From an uncultured Collinsella sp. (GTDB lineage: Bacteria > Actinomycetota > Coriobacteriia > Coriobacteriales > Coriobacteriaceae), in the NCBI GenBank assembly GCA_958438125.1, contig CAUBQN010000017.1, positions 1 through 21,055 on the forward strand: a stretch of DNA of 21,055 nucleotides. Direction: 5' to 3'. Below are positions 1 through 6,037 of the stretch, piece by piece. The notes beneath the pieces are model-generated. The model saw nothing but the letters and a program-made list of their open reading frames with translations. It was not told the DNA's origin and did no database searches. The stretch's first letter is position 1. The number at the start of each line of letters is the position of its first letter. Both the position numbers and the translations under genes were made by a program.

Positions 1-512
1 GTCACGCCCTGGTCGGCGAACATGGCCACAAAGATGCGCTCGCCGTCGAGTACGTGGTCGAGCTTCTCAAACGGGAAGAACTGCGACTTGCCGCTCTTGC
101 CCCAAACCATCAGACCGTCCTCGTTGGCGGCGACGCGGCGATAGCGGCCACCCATGGACTCGTCGGCCTCGACGGCGTCGATAAAGTCGCGGGCTAGCGT
201 GTGGTGCAGGTTCTTGCTCCACCAGGCCAAAAAGGCGCCGAACACGATCAACACGACGCCGAACTTGATCCAGCTGCCGCCGGCCACCAGCATGCCGATG
301 CCGATGAGCGCGGCAATTGCCGCGGCGACATACAGCGAGCCGCGACGCCTGGGTGAGGCGACCAGGCGGGCGAAGTCGGTGACCAGGTCGTTTTCGTACT
401 GGTACTCGTTGAGGTACAGGATGCTGTCGTCGGCTGCGGCCTGCTTCTCGAGCGCGACCTCGACCTGGTCGGCTGCTTCGGAGGGAACGAGGTTGCTCTC
501 TGCGTCTGCCAT
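1..512 (-). CDS. YcxB-like membrane protein, 3' end outside window
   Basis: Reading the minus strand from the ATG at 512 gives 170 codons with no stop before the window edge, so the C-terminus is missing. The N-terminal 50 residues are acidic and soluble. Two closely spaced hydrophobic segments follow at about residues 60-79 and 82-98. After them comes a soluble region (GGRYRRVAANEDGLMVWG, then a SQFFPFEKLDHVLDGERIF segment) that resembles the C-terminal domain of YcxB-family proteins. The start is supported by AGGAG 10 nt upstream. It is transcribed divergently from dnaX. The role of YcxB-like proteins is not established. The family call rests on fold pattern by eye, so it is moderate. Confidence 0.7.
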   Translation of the reverse strand, partial: MADAESNLVPSEAADQVEVALEKQAAADDSILYLNEYQYENDLVTDFARLVASPRRRGSLYVAAAIAALIGIGMLVAGGSWIKFGVVLIVFGAFLAWWSKNLHHTLARDFIDAVEADESMGGRYRRVAANEDGLMVWGKSGKSQFFPFEKLDHVLDGERIFVAMFADQGV

Positions 513-552
513 GCTCTTTGGACTCCTATCGCGGCGGGCTCGCCGTACGGGT

Positions 553-558
553 TATTAT
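553..558 (+). promoter_or_regulatory. Candidate -10 for dnaX
   Basis: TATTAT matches the -10 consensus at five of six positions, follows GGGT, and lies about 70 nt upstream of the dnaX start. There is no recognisable -35. If both this and the minus-strand -10 at 607-612 are used, the two divergent transcripts overlap at their 5' ends. Confidence 0.3.
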
Positions 559-606
559 GAATGCAGTATGCCGTGCGACCGCATGGCCGTCGCGGCAACA
601 AGACTC

Positions 607-615
607 AGTATACCC
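607..615 (-). promoter_or_regulatory. Candidate promoter -10 for the YcxB-like gene
   Basis: On the minus strand the sequence reads GGGTATACT, a near-consensus -10 (TATACT at 612-607) preceded by GGG, like other -10 boxes in this window. It would give a leader of about 90 nt. No clear -35 is visible. Confidence 0.4.
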
Positions 616-627
616 GGGGGAGCACCC

Positions 628-3120
628 ATGGAATCGTTGTATCGAAAGTATCGCCCGCTCACCTTCGACTCCGTGGTGGGCCAGCAGCATATCGTCTCGA
701 CGCTCGAGCACGCCATCACCGAGGGGCGTCTGTCCCACGCGTACCTGTTCTGCGGACCGCGCGGCACGGGCAAGACCACCATGGCGCGCATTCTGGCCAA
801 GGCGCTACTGTGTCGCAACGCCGAGGCGGCGCGCGCCGAGGGCGCAAGCGGCTGCATGCCCGACGGCACCTGTGAGGAGTGCGAGCTCATCGCCGAGGGC
901 AACCACCCCGATGTCTACGAGCTCGATGCCGCAAGCCGCACGGGCGTGGACAATGTGCGCGAGGAGATCATCAACTCCGTCAACTTTGCCCCGGTGCGCG
1001 GCAAGTACAAGATCTATATCATCGACGAGGTCCATATGCTCACGACGGCGGCGTTCAACGCGCTGCTCAAGACGCTCGAGGAGCCGCCGACGCACGTGAT
1101 CTTCGTGCTGTGCACCACCGATCCGCAAAAGATTCTGGAGACCATCCTCTCGCGCTGCCAGCGCTTCGATTTCCACCGCATCGGCAACGAGGATATCGAG
1201 CGTCGCCTGTCCTACGTGTGCGAGCAGGAGGGCTTCGATTACGACGACGAGGCGCTGGCCATCGTGGCGCGCCATGCCAAGGGCGGCATGCGCGACGCGC
1301 TTTCCACACTGGAGCAGCTGAGCGTTTTTGGCAACGGCGCCGTGCACGCGGACGATGCCCGCTCGCTTTTGGGCGAGGTTTCGGACCAGATCCTGGGCGA
1401 GTTTGCGCGCGCCATTGCCGATCGTGATGTCGCCGAGCTGTATGGGCTTATTCGCGCGCAGGTCGAGGAAGGTAACGATCTGCTGGAACTGACGCGCGAC
1501 TTGGTGGCGCATGTGCGCGACGTGTATGTGGCCTGCGTTGTCGGTGCCCGTGCCGAGCTGTTTGAGGGCGGGGCCGAGCAGGCCGAGGCGCTTGCTGCCG
1601 AGGCCGCTGCCTTTGGCGAGCATCCTGCCGATCGTTTGGCTCGCGTGCTGACGGCGCTCGACGATGCCGCGTTGGAGATGAGGGGCGCGAGCGACGTGCG
1701 CCTGGTGCTCGAGATTGCCTGCACGCGCCTGGCACGCCCCGAGGCCGATCTGACCATTGAGGCCCTGGCCGAGCGCGTGGCTCGCTTGGAGGCCATGGTC
1801 GCCAACGCCGCCGTTCCGGCGAGCGTTACTGCTGCTCAAGCGAGTGCGCCTGCTGCATCCGCACCCGCTGTCCAGCAGCCGACGCTGATCTCGGGTGCCC
1901 GAGCTGCTACTCCTGCGACGACCGCCGCCCCCGCTGCTGCGTCCGCGCATCAGGATGGCATGCCGTGGGACCGCGGCGCTGCTGTTCCGGCTGTCCAGCC
2001 TGCGCCCAAGTCCGCGGCTCCGGCTCCCGCGCCCAAACCTGTAACGCCTGCACCTCAACCCGTTGCGGCTCCGGCTCCCGCGCCTGCTGCATCGACCGTG
2101 CCGGTGTCCAAGTCCAACAACGCCGCTCAGGTTGCCGCCGCCGGTGCTGCCGAGACCCCCGCGGTCGAGGACGCTGGCGAGCTCCAGCGCAAATGGGGCG
2201 AGGTCGTCGAGCGCGTCAAGGCCCAACAACCTTCTTATGCGGCTCTCCTGTTGAACGCTCGCGCTACGGCCGACGACGGCTCCAAGCTCACCGTCTCGTT
2301 CCCCGCGGGTTCGACCTTTGCCATCAAGATGCTCGGACGTGCCGACACGCAGTCGGTAGTCCTGCCGACAGTCAGCGCGGTCTTCGGTCGTCGCACCGTC
2401 GACTATGTCCTGGATGGGGGTGGCACGCCGGCTCCTCAACATGAGGAGCATTCTCCATCTGCACGGGCTGCGGCATCTGCGGACCCGCAACCCGTGTCCT
2501 CGGCGGCCCCTGCATCCTCGAGCGTCAGCGCGACGCAGCCAAAAGCGGCACCGGTAGCGGCACCGACTCCGTCGGCGCCTGAACCCGCTGAGCCCAAACC
2601 GGCTGCTCCGATCCCCGCGCCCAAGCCCGCTGCTACGCCTGTGCCCAAGTCGTCCGACCTGGGTAAGGCCCCCTGGCTGCGCTCCGACAACCCTGCCGGC
2701 GCTCCCGCTACGGGCAAGCTCCCGACCGAGCCCGCGCCCCGTGCGCCCGAGCGCGCGTCCGCTCCCAAGACTCAGCCGTCTGCGCAGGCTGCGCCGTGGG
2801 AATCCGAGCAGGTGCCCTACGACGATGCCATGGTCGGCGGTTTTGCTGCCGATGCCGGTGGGGATGATCTGCCCCCGTTCGACGTGCCGGGTGCGGCGTC
2901 CGCGCCCAAGCCCGCCGCTTCAGCCGCGGCTCCCGCAGCTGCGACGTCCGCTCCCGCAAGCGATGACGCCCCCGCTGCCCCTTGGGAGTCCAACCCCGGC
3001 GCCGGCAGTCCCTTCGGCCACCAGGGCGCAGCCCCGAGCATCCCGCAGACCGAGGACGAGGCCAAAGCCCTCATCCGCAACGTCTTCGGCCAGGCCACCA
3101 TTTTCAAACCGGTGGAGTAA
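628..3120 (+). CDS. dnaX: DNA polymerase III subunit gamma/tau
   Basis: The product (830 aa) is the clamp-loader ATPase of the replisome. The start at 628 is set by GGGGGAG just upstream and by the family-typical opening MESLYRKYRP; the frame is open further upstream but that part has no family resemblance. Residues 43-50 form Walker A (GPRGTGKT). Cys62, 76, 82 and 85 form the zinc module. IIDEVHML (131-138) is Walker B, Ser175-Arg176-Cys177 is the SRC arginine finger, and GGMRDAL near 219-225 is sensor 2. The clamp-loader region ends near residue 390. A Pro/Ala-rich linker (about 392-515), a small folded domain starting near Trp523 (about 515-600), a second low-complexity linker and a conserved-looking tail (LIRNVFGQATIFKP) follow. 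PW motifs recur at 446, 682, 723 and 785. No obvious slippery A-rich site for making a short gamma form was seen. The protein is long for the family because of the linkers. Confidence 0.97.
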   Translation: MESLYRKYRPLTFDSVVGQQHIVSTLEHAITEGRLSHAYLFCGPRGTGKTTMARILAKALLCRNAEAARAEGASGCMPDGTCEECELIAEGNHPDVYELDAASRTGVDNVREEIINSVNFAPVRGKYKIYIIDEVHMLTTAAFNALLKTLEEPPTHVIFVLCTTDPQKILETILSRCQRFDFHRIGNEDIERRLSYVCEQEGFDYDDEALAIVARHAKGGMRDALSTLEQLSVFGNGAVHADDARSLLGEVSDQILGEFARAIADRDVAELYGLIRAQVEEGNDLLELTRDLVAHVRDVYVACVVGARAELFEGGAEQAEALAAEAAAFGEHPADRLARVLTALDDAALEMRGASDVRLVLEIACTRLARPEADLTIEALAERVARLEAMVANAAVPASVTAAQASAPAASAPAVQQPTLISGARAATPATTAAPAAASAHQDGMPWDRGAAVPAVQPAPKSAAPAPAPKPVTPAPQPVAAPAPAPAASTVPVSKSNNAAQVAAAGAAETPAVEDAGELQRKWGEVVERVKAQQPSYAALLLNARATADDGSKLTVSFPAGSTFAIKMLGRADTQSVVLPTVSAVFGRRTVDYVLDGGGTPAPQHEEHSPSARAAASADPQPVSSAAPASSSVSATQPKAAPVAAPTPSAPEPAEPKPAAPIPAPKPAATPVPKSSDLGKAPWLRSDNPAGAPATGKLPTEPAPRAPERASAPKTQPSAQAAPWESEQVPYDDAMVGGFAADAGGDDLPPFDVPGAASAPKPAASAAAPAAATSAPASDDAPAAPWESNPGAGSPFGHQGAAPSIPQTEDEAKALIRNVFGQATIFKPVE

Positions 3121-3141
3121 CCGTGCGGGCGGGTATACTGC

Positions 3142-3615
3142 TCACGAAGAGGTCTCTTTGTCCGGGCGCATCTGTATTTCGGACATGTGTAGTGTGGTGC
3201 CGTGTACATCGCATTCGAGCAGACAGGTACGTGACGGTCGGCCTAGGATGCTGAGGTCGATACGATACGTCGCATGGCCGTCTGTGCACTCGACTTGCTC
3301 GGCGTTGATGGTTGCTCCGATTGTCAATAAAGAGCCCGGTTCGGCATCGACAATCTTGGAGTCCTTTATCTTGACCTTGAACTCTTGGTAGAGGGACGGG
3401 CTGTTGTAGTAAATGGTTCGGGTTCCGTCGGTGCACTCATCGGTCGCTTCCCATTTGACGACGGGCTGGTCCGAGTTGGCTATCAGCAGTTCTGCTCCAA
3501 AGGCTATGGCATGGGTGATGACAACCAGCAATGACCAGCCGACAAAGAGATAGAGAACCACATATGCAACGGGGTGTTTTGAGCGGATGTTTTGGAGCGC
3601 GTCGGGGGCATTCAT
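3142..3615 (-). CDS. Small membrane protein of unknown function
   Basis: The gene encodes 157 aa. The start is supported by GGAGG six nt upstream of the ATG at 3615. The N-terminus holds one strong hydrophobic segment (about residues 16-42, VAYVVLYLFVGWSLLVVITH and onward). A soluble region of about 110 residues follows, probably outside the membrane, with three cysteines (in DECTDG, VECTDG and TCLLECD contexts) and a predicted beta-rich pattern. No family is recognised. It converges on dnaX with only 21 bp between the stop codons and lies reversed between dnaX and ybaB, which are usually adjacent. A consensus-like -10 sits upstream. It is likely a real gene because of the RBS, promoter and protein-like composition. 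Confidence 0.75.
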   Translation of the reverse strand: MNAPDALQNIRSKHPVAYVVLYLFVGWSLLVVITHAIAFGAELLIANSDQPVVKWEATDECTDGTRTIYYNSPSLYQEFKVKIKDSKIVDAEPGSLLTIGATINAEQVECTDGHATYRIDLSILGRPSRTCLLECDVHGTTLHMSEIQMRPDKETSS

Positions 3616-3649
3616 GGGGCACCTCCAAATTGCTATCTATGGCAATCAG

Positions 3650-3666
3650 ATTATACCCCGCCGTCA
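3650..3666 (-). promoter_or_regulatory. Promoter of the small membrane protein gene
   Basis: The minus strand reads TGACGGCGGGGTATAAT, with a perfect TATAAT at 3655-3650 about 35 nt upstream of the start codon. The same 17-mer, with one change, lies upstream of the pyruvate:ferredoxin oxidoreductase gene at 8984-9000. There is no good -35 at standard spacing. Confidence 0.6.
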
Positions 3667-3758
3667 TGCGCGCCGCTTCGAGTAGTGGCTCGGCATTTAG
3701 CCATTTAGTGGTATGCATTAAATGTCGGATTCCGGCTCTACAAGATTTAGCTTTCAAT

Positions 3759-3793
3759 ATTATGCAGATGCGAATTATTCAACTTTGCATAAT
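3759..3793. repeat. Inverted repeat ATTATGCA / TGCATAAT
   Basis: Perfect 8-bp arms at 3759-3766 and 3786-3793 are separated by 19 bp. They lie about 80 bp upstream of the candidate ybaB promoter. The spacing suits two half-sites two helical turns apart, so a repressor or activator site is possible, but the arms are short enough to be chance. Confidence 0.35.
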
Positions 3794-3871
3794 CTTTGGG
3801 TGCGGCTTGCACTCCAGGACATGTATATCGACTGAGGTAGCGTGACTGCCCCGTTCGCTTGCCCCGCGCCG

Positions 3872-3880
3872 TGGTACGAT
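3872..3880 (+). promoter_or_regulatory. Candidate extended -10 promoter for ybaB-recR
   Basis: TGGTACGAT is an extended -10 (TG, one base, TACGAT at 3875-3880). It lies about 75 nt upstream of the ybaB start. The -35 is weak. A separate promoter is needed because the reverse gene separates ybaB from dnaX. Confidence 0.4.
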
Positions 3881-3955
3881 TTTTGAGTTTGAAAGTCCCG
3901 CCGCGTCCCGGCTGCCCTTGCAGCTCGGCGTGCGGCCGCACGTAAAGGAGCCATC

Positions 3956-4276
3956 ATGGCCGGTATGAACATGCAGCAGATGATGAAGCAGGCCCGCAAG
4001 ATGCAGGAGCAGCTTGCCGCCGCGCAGGAGAACCTCAAGTCCCAGACCGTCGACGCCTCTGCCGGCGGCGGCATGGTCAAGGTGACCGTTAACGGCGAGA
4101 TGGAGCTCGTCAACCTCACTATCGACCCCGATGCGCTCGATCCCGAGGACGTCGATATGCTGCAGGACATGATCATGGCTGCTGTCAACGAGGCCGTCCG
4201 CGGCGTCAACGAGCTCGCCAACAAGCAGATGGGCGCCATCACCGGCGGCCTCAACATCCCGGGCATGCCGTTCTAA
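3956..4276 (+). CDS. ybaB: YbaB/EbfC family nucleoid-associated protein
   Basis: The 106-aa product is the usual family length. It opens with MAGMNMQQMMKQARKMQEQ, an amphipathic coiled-coil helix. The conserved central part (MVKVTVNGEMELVNLTIDP) and a C-terminal helix follow (MLQDMIMAAVNEAVRGVNEL). Family members form dimers that bind DNA without strict sequence specificity and are almost always encoded between dnaX and recR. The start has AAAGGAG 5 nt upstream. recR follows after 13 nt, so the two genes are probably cotranscribed. Confidence 0.95.
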   Translation: MAGMNMQQMMKQARKMQEQLAAAQENLKSQTVDASAGGGMVKVTVNGEMELVNLTIDPDALDPEDVDMLQDMIMAAVNEAVRGVNELANKQMGAITGGLNIPGMPF

Positions 4277-4289
4277 GACGCGCATATAT

Positions 4290-4886
4290 ATGAGTGCCAA
4301 CCACAGTCTGCAAAAACTGCTCGATGAGCTGGGTCGTCTGCCGGGCATTGGCCCCAAATCGGCCCAGCGCATAGCCTATTACCTGCTCGAGGCCGACGCC
4401 GAGGAGGCGCGCCGCCTGGCCGAGGCCATTCTAGAGGTTAAGCAGGAAGTGCACTTTTGCAGCCGCTGCTTTAATTACGCCACCGCTGACGAGTGTTCCA
4501 TCTGCCAGGACCCGATGCGCGACACCACCCGCATTTGCGTGGTGGGCGAGCCGCGCGACGTCCAGGCAATCGAGCGCACGGGCAGCTACCATGGCCTGTA
4601 CCATGTGCTGGGCGGCGTGATCAGCCCCATGGACAAGATCGGTCCCGAGCAGCTGCATATCCGCGAGCTGCTGGCGCGCCTGGGCCACGAGGACATCCAC
4701 GAGGTCATTATCGCCACCAACCCCAACATTGAGGGCGAGACCACGGCGAGCTACCTTGCTCGCACCATCAAGCCATTGGGCGTTGAGGTATCGCGTCTTG
4801 CGAGCGGCCTTCCCGTGGGCGGCGACTTGGAGTATGCCGACGAGCTTACGCTTGGCCGCGCTATCGAGGCCCGACGCGCGATCTAG
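4290..4886 (+). CDS. recR: Recombination protein RecR
   Basis: The product has 198 aa, the typical RecR length. Recognisable parts are the N-terminal helix-hairpin-helix (GRLPGIGPKSAQRIAYYLL, about 15-33), a C4 zinc finger (Cys57, 60, 69, 72) and a Toprim domain from about residue 81 (ICVVGEPRDVQAIERTG onward, including NPNIEGETTASYLA). RecR acts with RecF and RecO to load RecA on gapped DNA. The ATG at 4290 matches the family N-terminus (SLQKLLDELGRLPGIG). No good Shine-Dalgarno lies in the 13-nt gap after ybaB, which suggests translational coupling to ybaB. Confidence 0.97.
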   Translation: MSANHSLQKLLDELGRLPGIGPKSAQRIAYYLLEADAEEARRLAEAILEVKQEVHFCSRCFNYATADECSICQDPMRDTTRICVVGEPRDVQAIERTGSYHGLYHVLGGVISPMDKIGPEQLHIRELLARLGHEDIHEVIIATNPNIEGETTASYLARTIKPLGVEVSRLASGLPVGGDLEYADELTLGRAIEARRAI

Positions 4887-4956
4887 GCGGGTCAGCTCCA
4901 TGGCATGTCCCGTCGGCCTGCCGCACGGGGCACTCATAATTGGGCACGCGTTCATG

Positions 4957-4974
4957 CATTTGTTGTGCAACAAA
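4957..4974. promoter_or_regulatory. Operator-like palindrome, site 1
   Basis: TTTGTTG-TG-CAACAAA occupies 4959-4974, with 7-bp perfect arms around a 2-bp centre, preceded by CA. It shares CATTYGTTGYGCAAC with site 2, whose centre lies 73 bp downstream. It lies between recR and the signalling operon, about 95 bp upstream of the candidate -10 of that operon. Confidence 0.5.
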
Positions 4975-5030
4975 CCTGCTTTTCATCCGCTTATCGCGTG
5001 GATGGGTCCACTCGCACCTCGTATTTGCCC

Positions 5031-5048
5031 ATTCGTTGCGCAACCTTT
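5031..5048. promoter_or_regulatory. Operator-like palindrome, site 2
   Basis: GTTGCGCAAC at 5035-5044 is a perfect 10-bp palindrome and is the second copy of the CATTYGTTGYGCAAC motif. It covers the place where the -35 of the TGATACACT promoter should lie, so binding here would be expected to block that promoter. Confidence 0.5.
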
Positions 5049-5057
5049 TGGGTTCGC

Positions 5058-5066
5058 TGATACACT
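5058..5066 (+). promoter_or_regulatory. Extended -10 promoter of the kinase/FHA operon
   Basis: TGATACACT is an extended -10 (TG at 5058-5059, TACACT at 5061-5066). Transcription would start near 5073, 55 nt upstream of the first start codon. The -35 position overlaps operator-like site 2 (TTGCGC at 19-bp spacing). Confidence 0.5.
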
Positions 5067-5088
5067 CAAATGTGGATATGAAAGAATG

Positions 5089-5114
5089 CGCCGCTTTTAA
5101 GCGGCGTGTTTTTG
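5089..5114 (+). terminator. Terminator-like hairpin directly before the operon's RBS
   Basis: CGCCGCTT and AAGCGGCG flank a 2-nt centre (at least 7 bp of stem with a 4-nt loop) and are followed by a T-rich run (TGTTTTTG). It may end recR transcripts. It finishes 2 nt before the GGAGGAG of the next gene, so transcripts of the signalling operon must pass through it. It could therefore act as an attenuator. Confidence 0.65.
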
Positions 5115-5128
5115 TTGGAGGAGAACGC

Positions 5129-6037
5129 ATGCGGCCCGCTAGCACTCAGACAAAGCATGGCGCCGCGGTGCGCATGCGACGCCGGCTGGGCCTGGCGCCT
5201 CGGGCGTACGTGCTGCTGTCTTGCTCGCTCGTGCTGGCCATAGCCGGTGTTTCGGCTTATGGCATGACGGTGCCGTCCATGGTGCAGGCGCATGCTGCGC
5301 GCATGCTGCATATTGGGCGCAAGGCCAAAAGCGACTTGGGAACGACAACTGGATATGCGTGGGCGAGCGTGGTCGGGCGCACCGTGTTTGGCGTCGATCC
5401 CGCGGACGAGGGCGAGCGGGCGTCCAACGAGATCACGCTGGCAAACGGCAAGACCATCGTGCTCACCAACACCAAGGTCATTACGAAGCTTTCCAATAAC
5501 AGCGTGGCTGCCGTCGTCAATAAGACCGAGCAGCAGAAGGAGCAGGACGCCCAGCAGACAGGCAAGCCCGGCGGCTCGGACGGGTCCGGTTCTGGCACCG
5601 GTTCGGCGGGCTCGGACGGCGGCTCCGGTTCGGGCTCCGCCTCTGGCGGTGGATCTTCGAGTGATAGCTCGACGGACGGTGGTATCGGCGGGGACGCGGG
5701 CTCTGGTGGCCTCTCGGCTGCCGAGGAGGAGAGTATTCACGGCTGGCTCGTGACCAAATACAACATGCTCGATGGCTATGTCGCCCGCGCCAACAGCGTG
5801 GTTTCGACCTATAACGCTACGGGGGATTATGAACCGTGCAAGAGACTGGTCAGAGAGATGTATGTCATCCGCGCAGAGTTTGGTCGACAGACATTTCCGA
5901 CCAAGTCGAAGTGGTACAAGCAGTTTGGCAATTTGTGGGGCTGCTACACTAATTTATGCATATGGGTCGAACGCTGTGGCGATGACGACATTGCGCTCAA
6001 TAACTTCAACAATAGTCTGGCGGCGATCGCCCTATGA
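5129..6037 (+). CDS. Single-pass membrane protein with Gly/Ser linker, first gene of the kinase/FHA operon
   Basis: The gene encodes 302 aa. The ATG at 5129 follows GGAGGAG with 5-nt spacing; the frame is open further upstream (in-frame ATG at 5078) but without a comparable RBS. A basic N-terminus precedes one membrane segment (about 26-48), giving an expected inside-to-outside topology. Residues 50-145 form a soluble region. About 146-194 is a Gly/Ser/Asp low-complexity linker. Residues 195-302 are predicted mostly helical and contain four cysteines (237, 272, 277, 283). No sortase motif or known domain is recognised. The stop overlaps the kinase start by 4 bp (ATGA), so the two are cotranscribed and probably translationally coupled. 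A role as extracytoplasmic sensor or partner for the kinase is inferred only from position. Confidence 0.8.
   Translation: MRPASTQTKHGAAVRMRRRLGLAPRAYVLLSCSLVLAIAGVSAYGMTVPSMVQAHAARMLHIGRKAKSDLGTTTGYAWASVVGRTVFGVDPADEGERASNEITLANGKTIVLTNTKVITKLSNNSVAAVVNKTEQQKEQDAQQTGKPGGSDGSGSGTGSAGSDGGSGSGSASGGGSSSDSSTDGGIGGDAGSGGLSAAEEESIHGWLVTKYNMLDGYVARANSVVSTYNATGDYEPCKRLVREMYVIRAEFGRQTFPTKSKWYKQFGNLWGCYTNLCIWVERCGDDDIALNNFNNSLAAIAL

Larger units (their letters stand above)
3616..3955. other. Intergenic region between the reverse membrane gene and ybaB
   Basis: These 340 bases hold no convincing gene. They are more AT-rich than the surroundings. They contain the minus-strand promoter at 3650-3666, an 8-bp inverted repeat at 3759-3793, a plus-strand extended -10 near 3873, and the ybaB ribosome binding site AAAGGAG at 3944-3950. 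Confidence 0.6.

Noticed and set aside
154..627. N-terminal extension of the dnaX frame by 158 residues
   Set aside because: It lies antisense to the YcxB-like gene, has no DnaX resemblance, and the ATG at 628 has both an RBS and the family N-terminus.
512..627. Possible SRP RNA gene upstream of dnaX
   Set aside because: Some bacteria have the SRP RNA gene here, but the conserved tetraloop and asymmetric loop sequence are not present in the 115-bp gap.
805..2490. A 561-codon minus-strand frame opposite dnaX
   Set aside because: Antisense shadow of a high-GC gene with Arg-rich, non-protein-like composition.
3531..3845. A 104-codon plus-strand frame between dnaX and ybaB
   Set aside because: It overlaps the better supported minus-strand membrane protein gene and its promoter.
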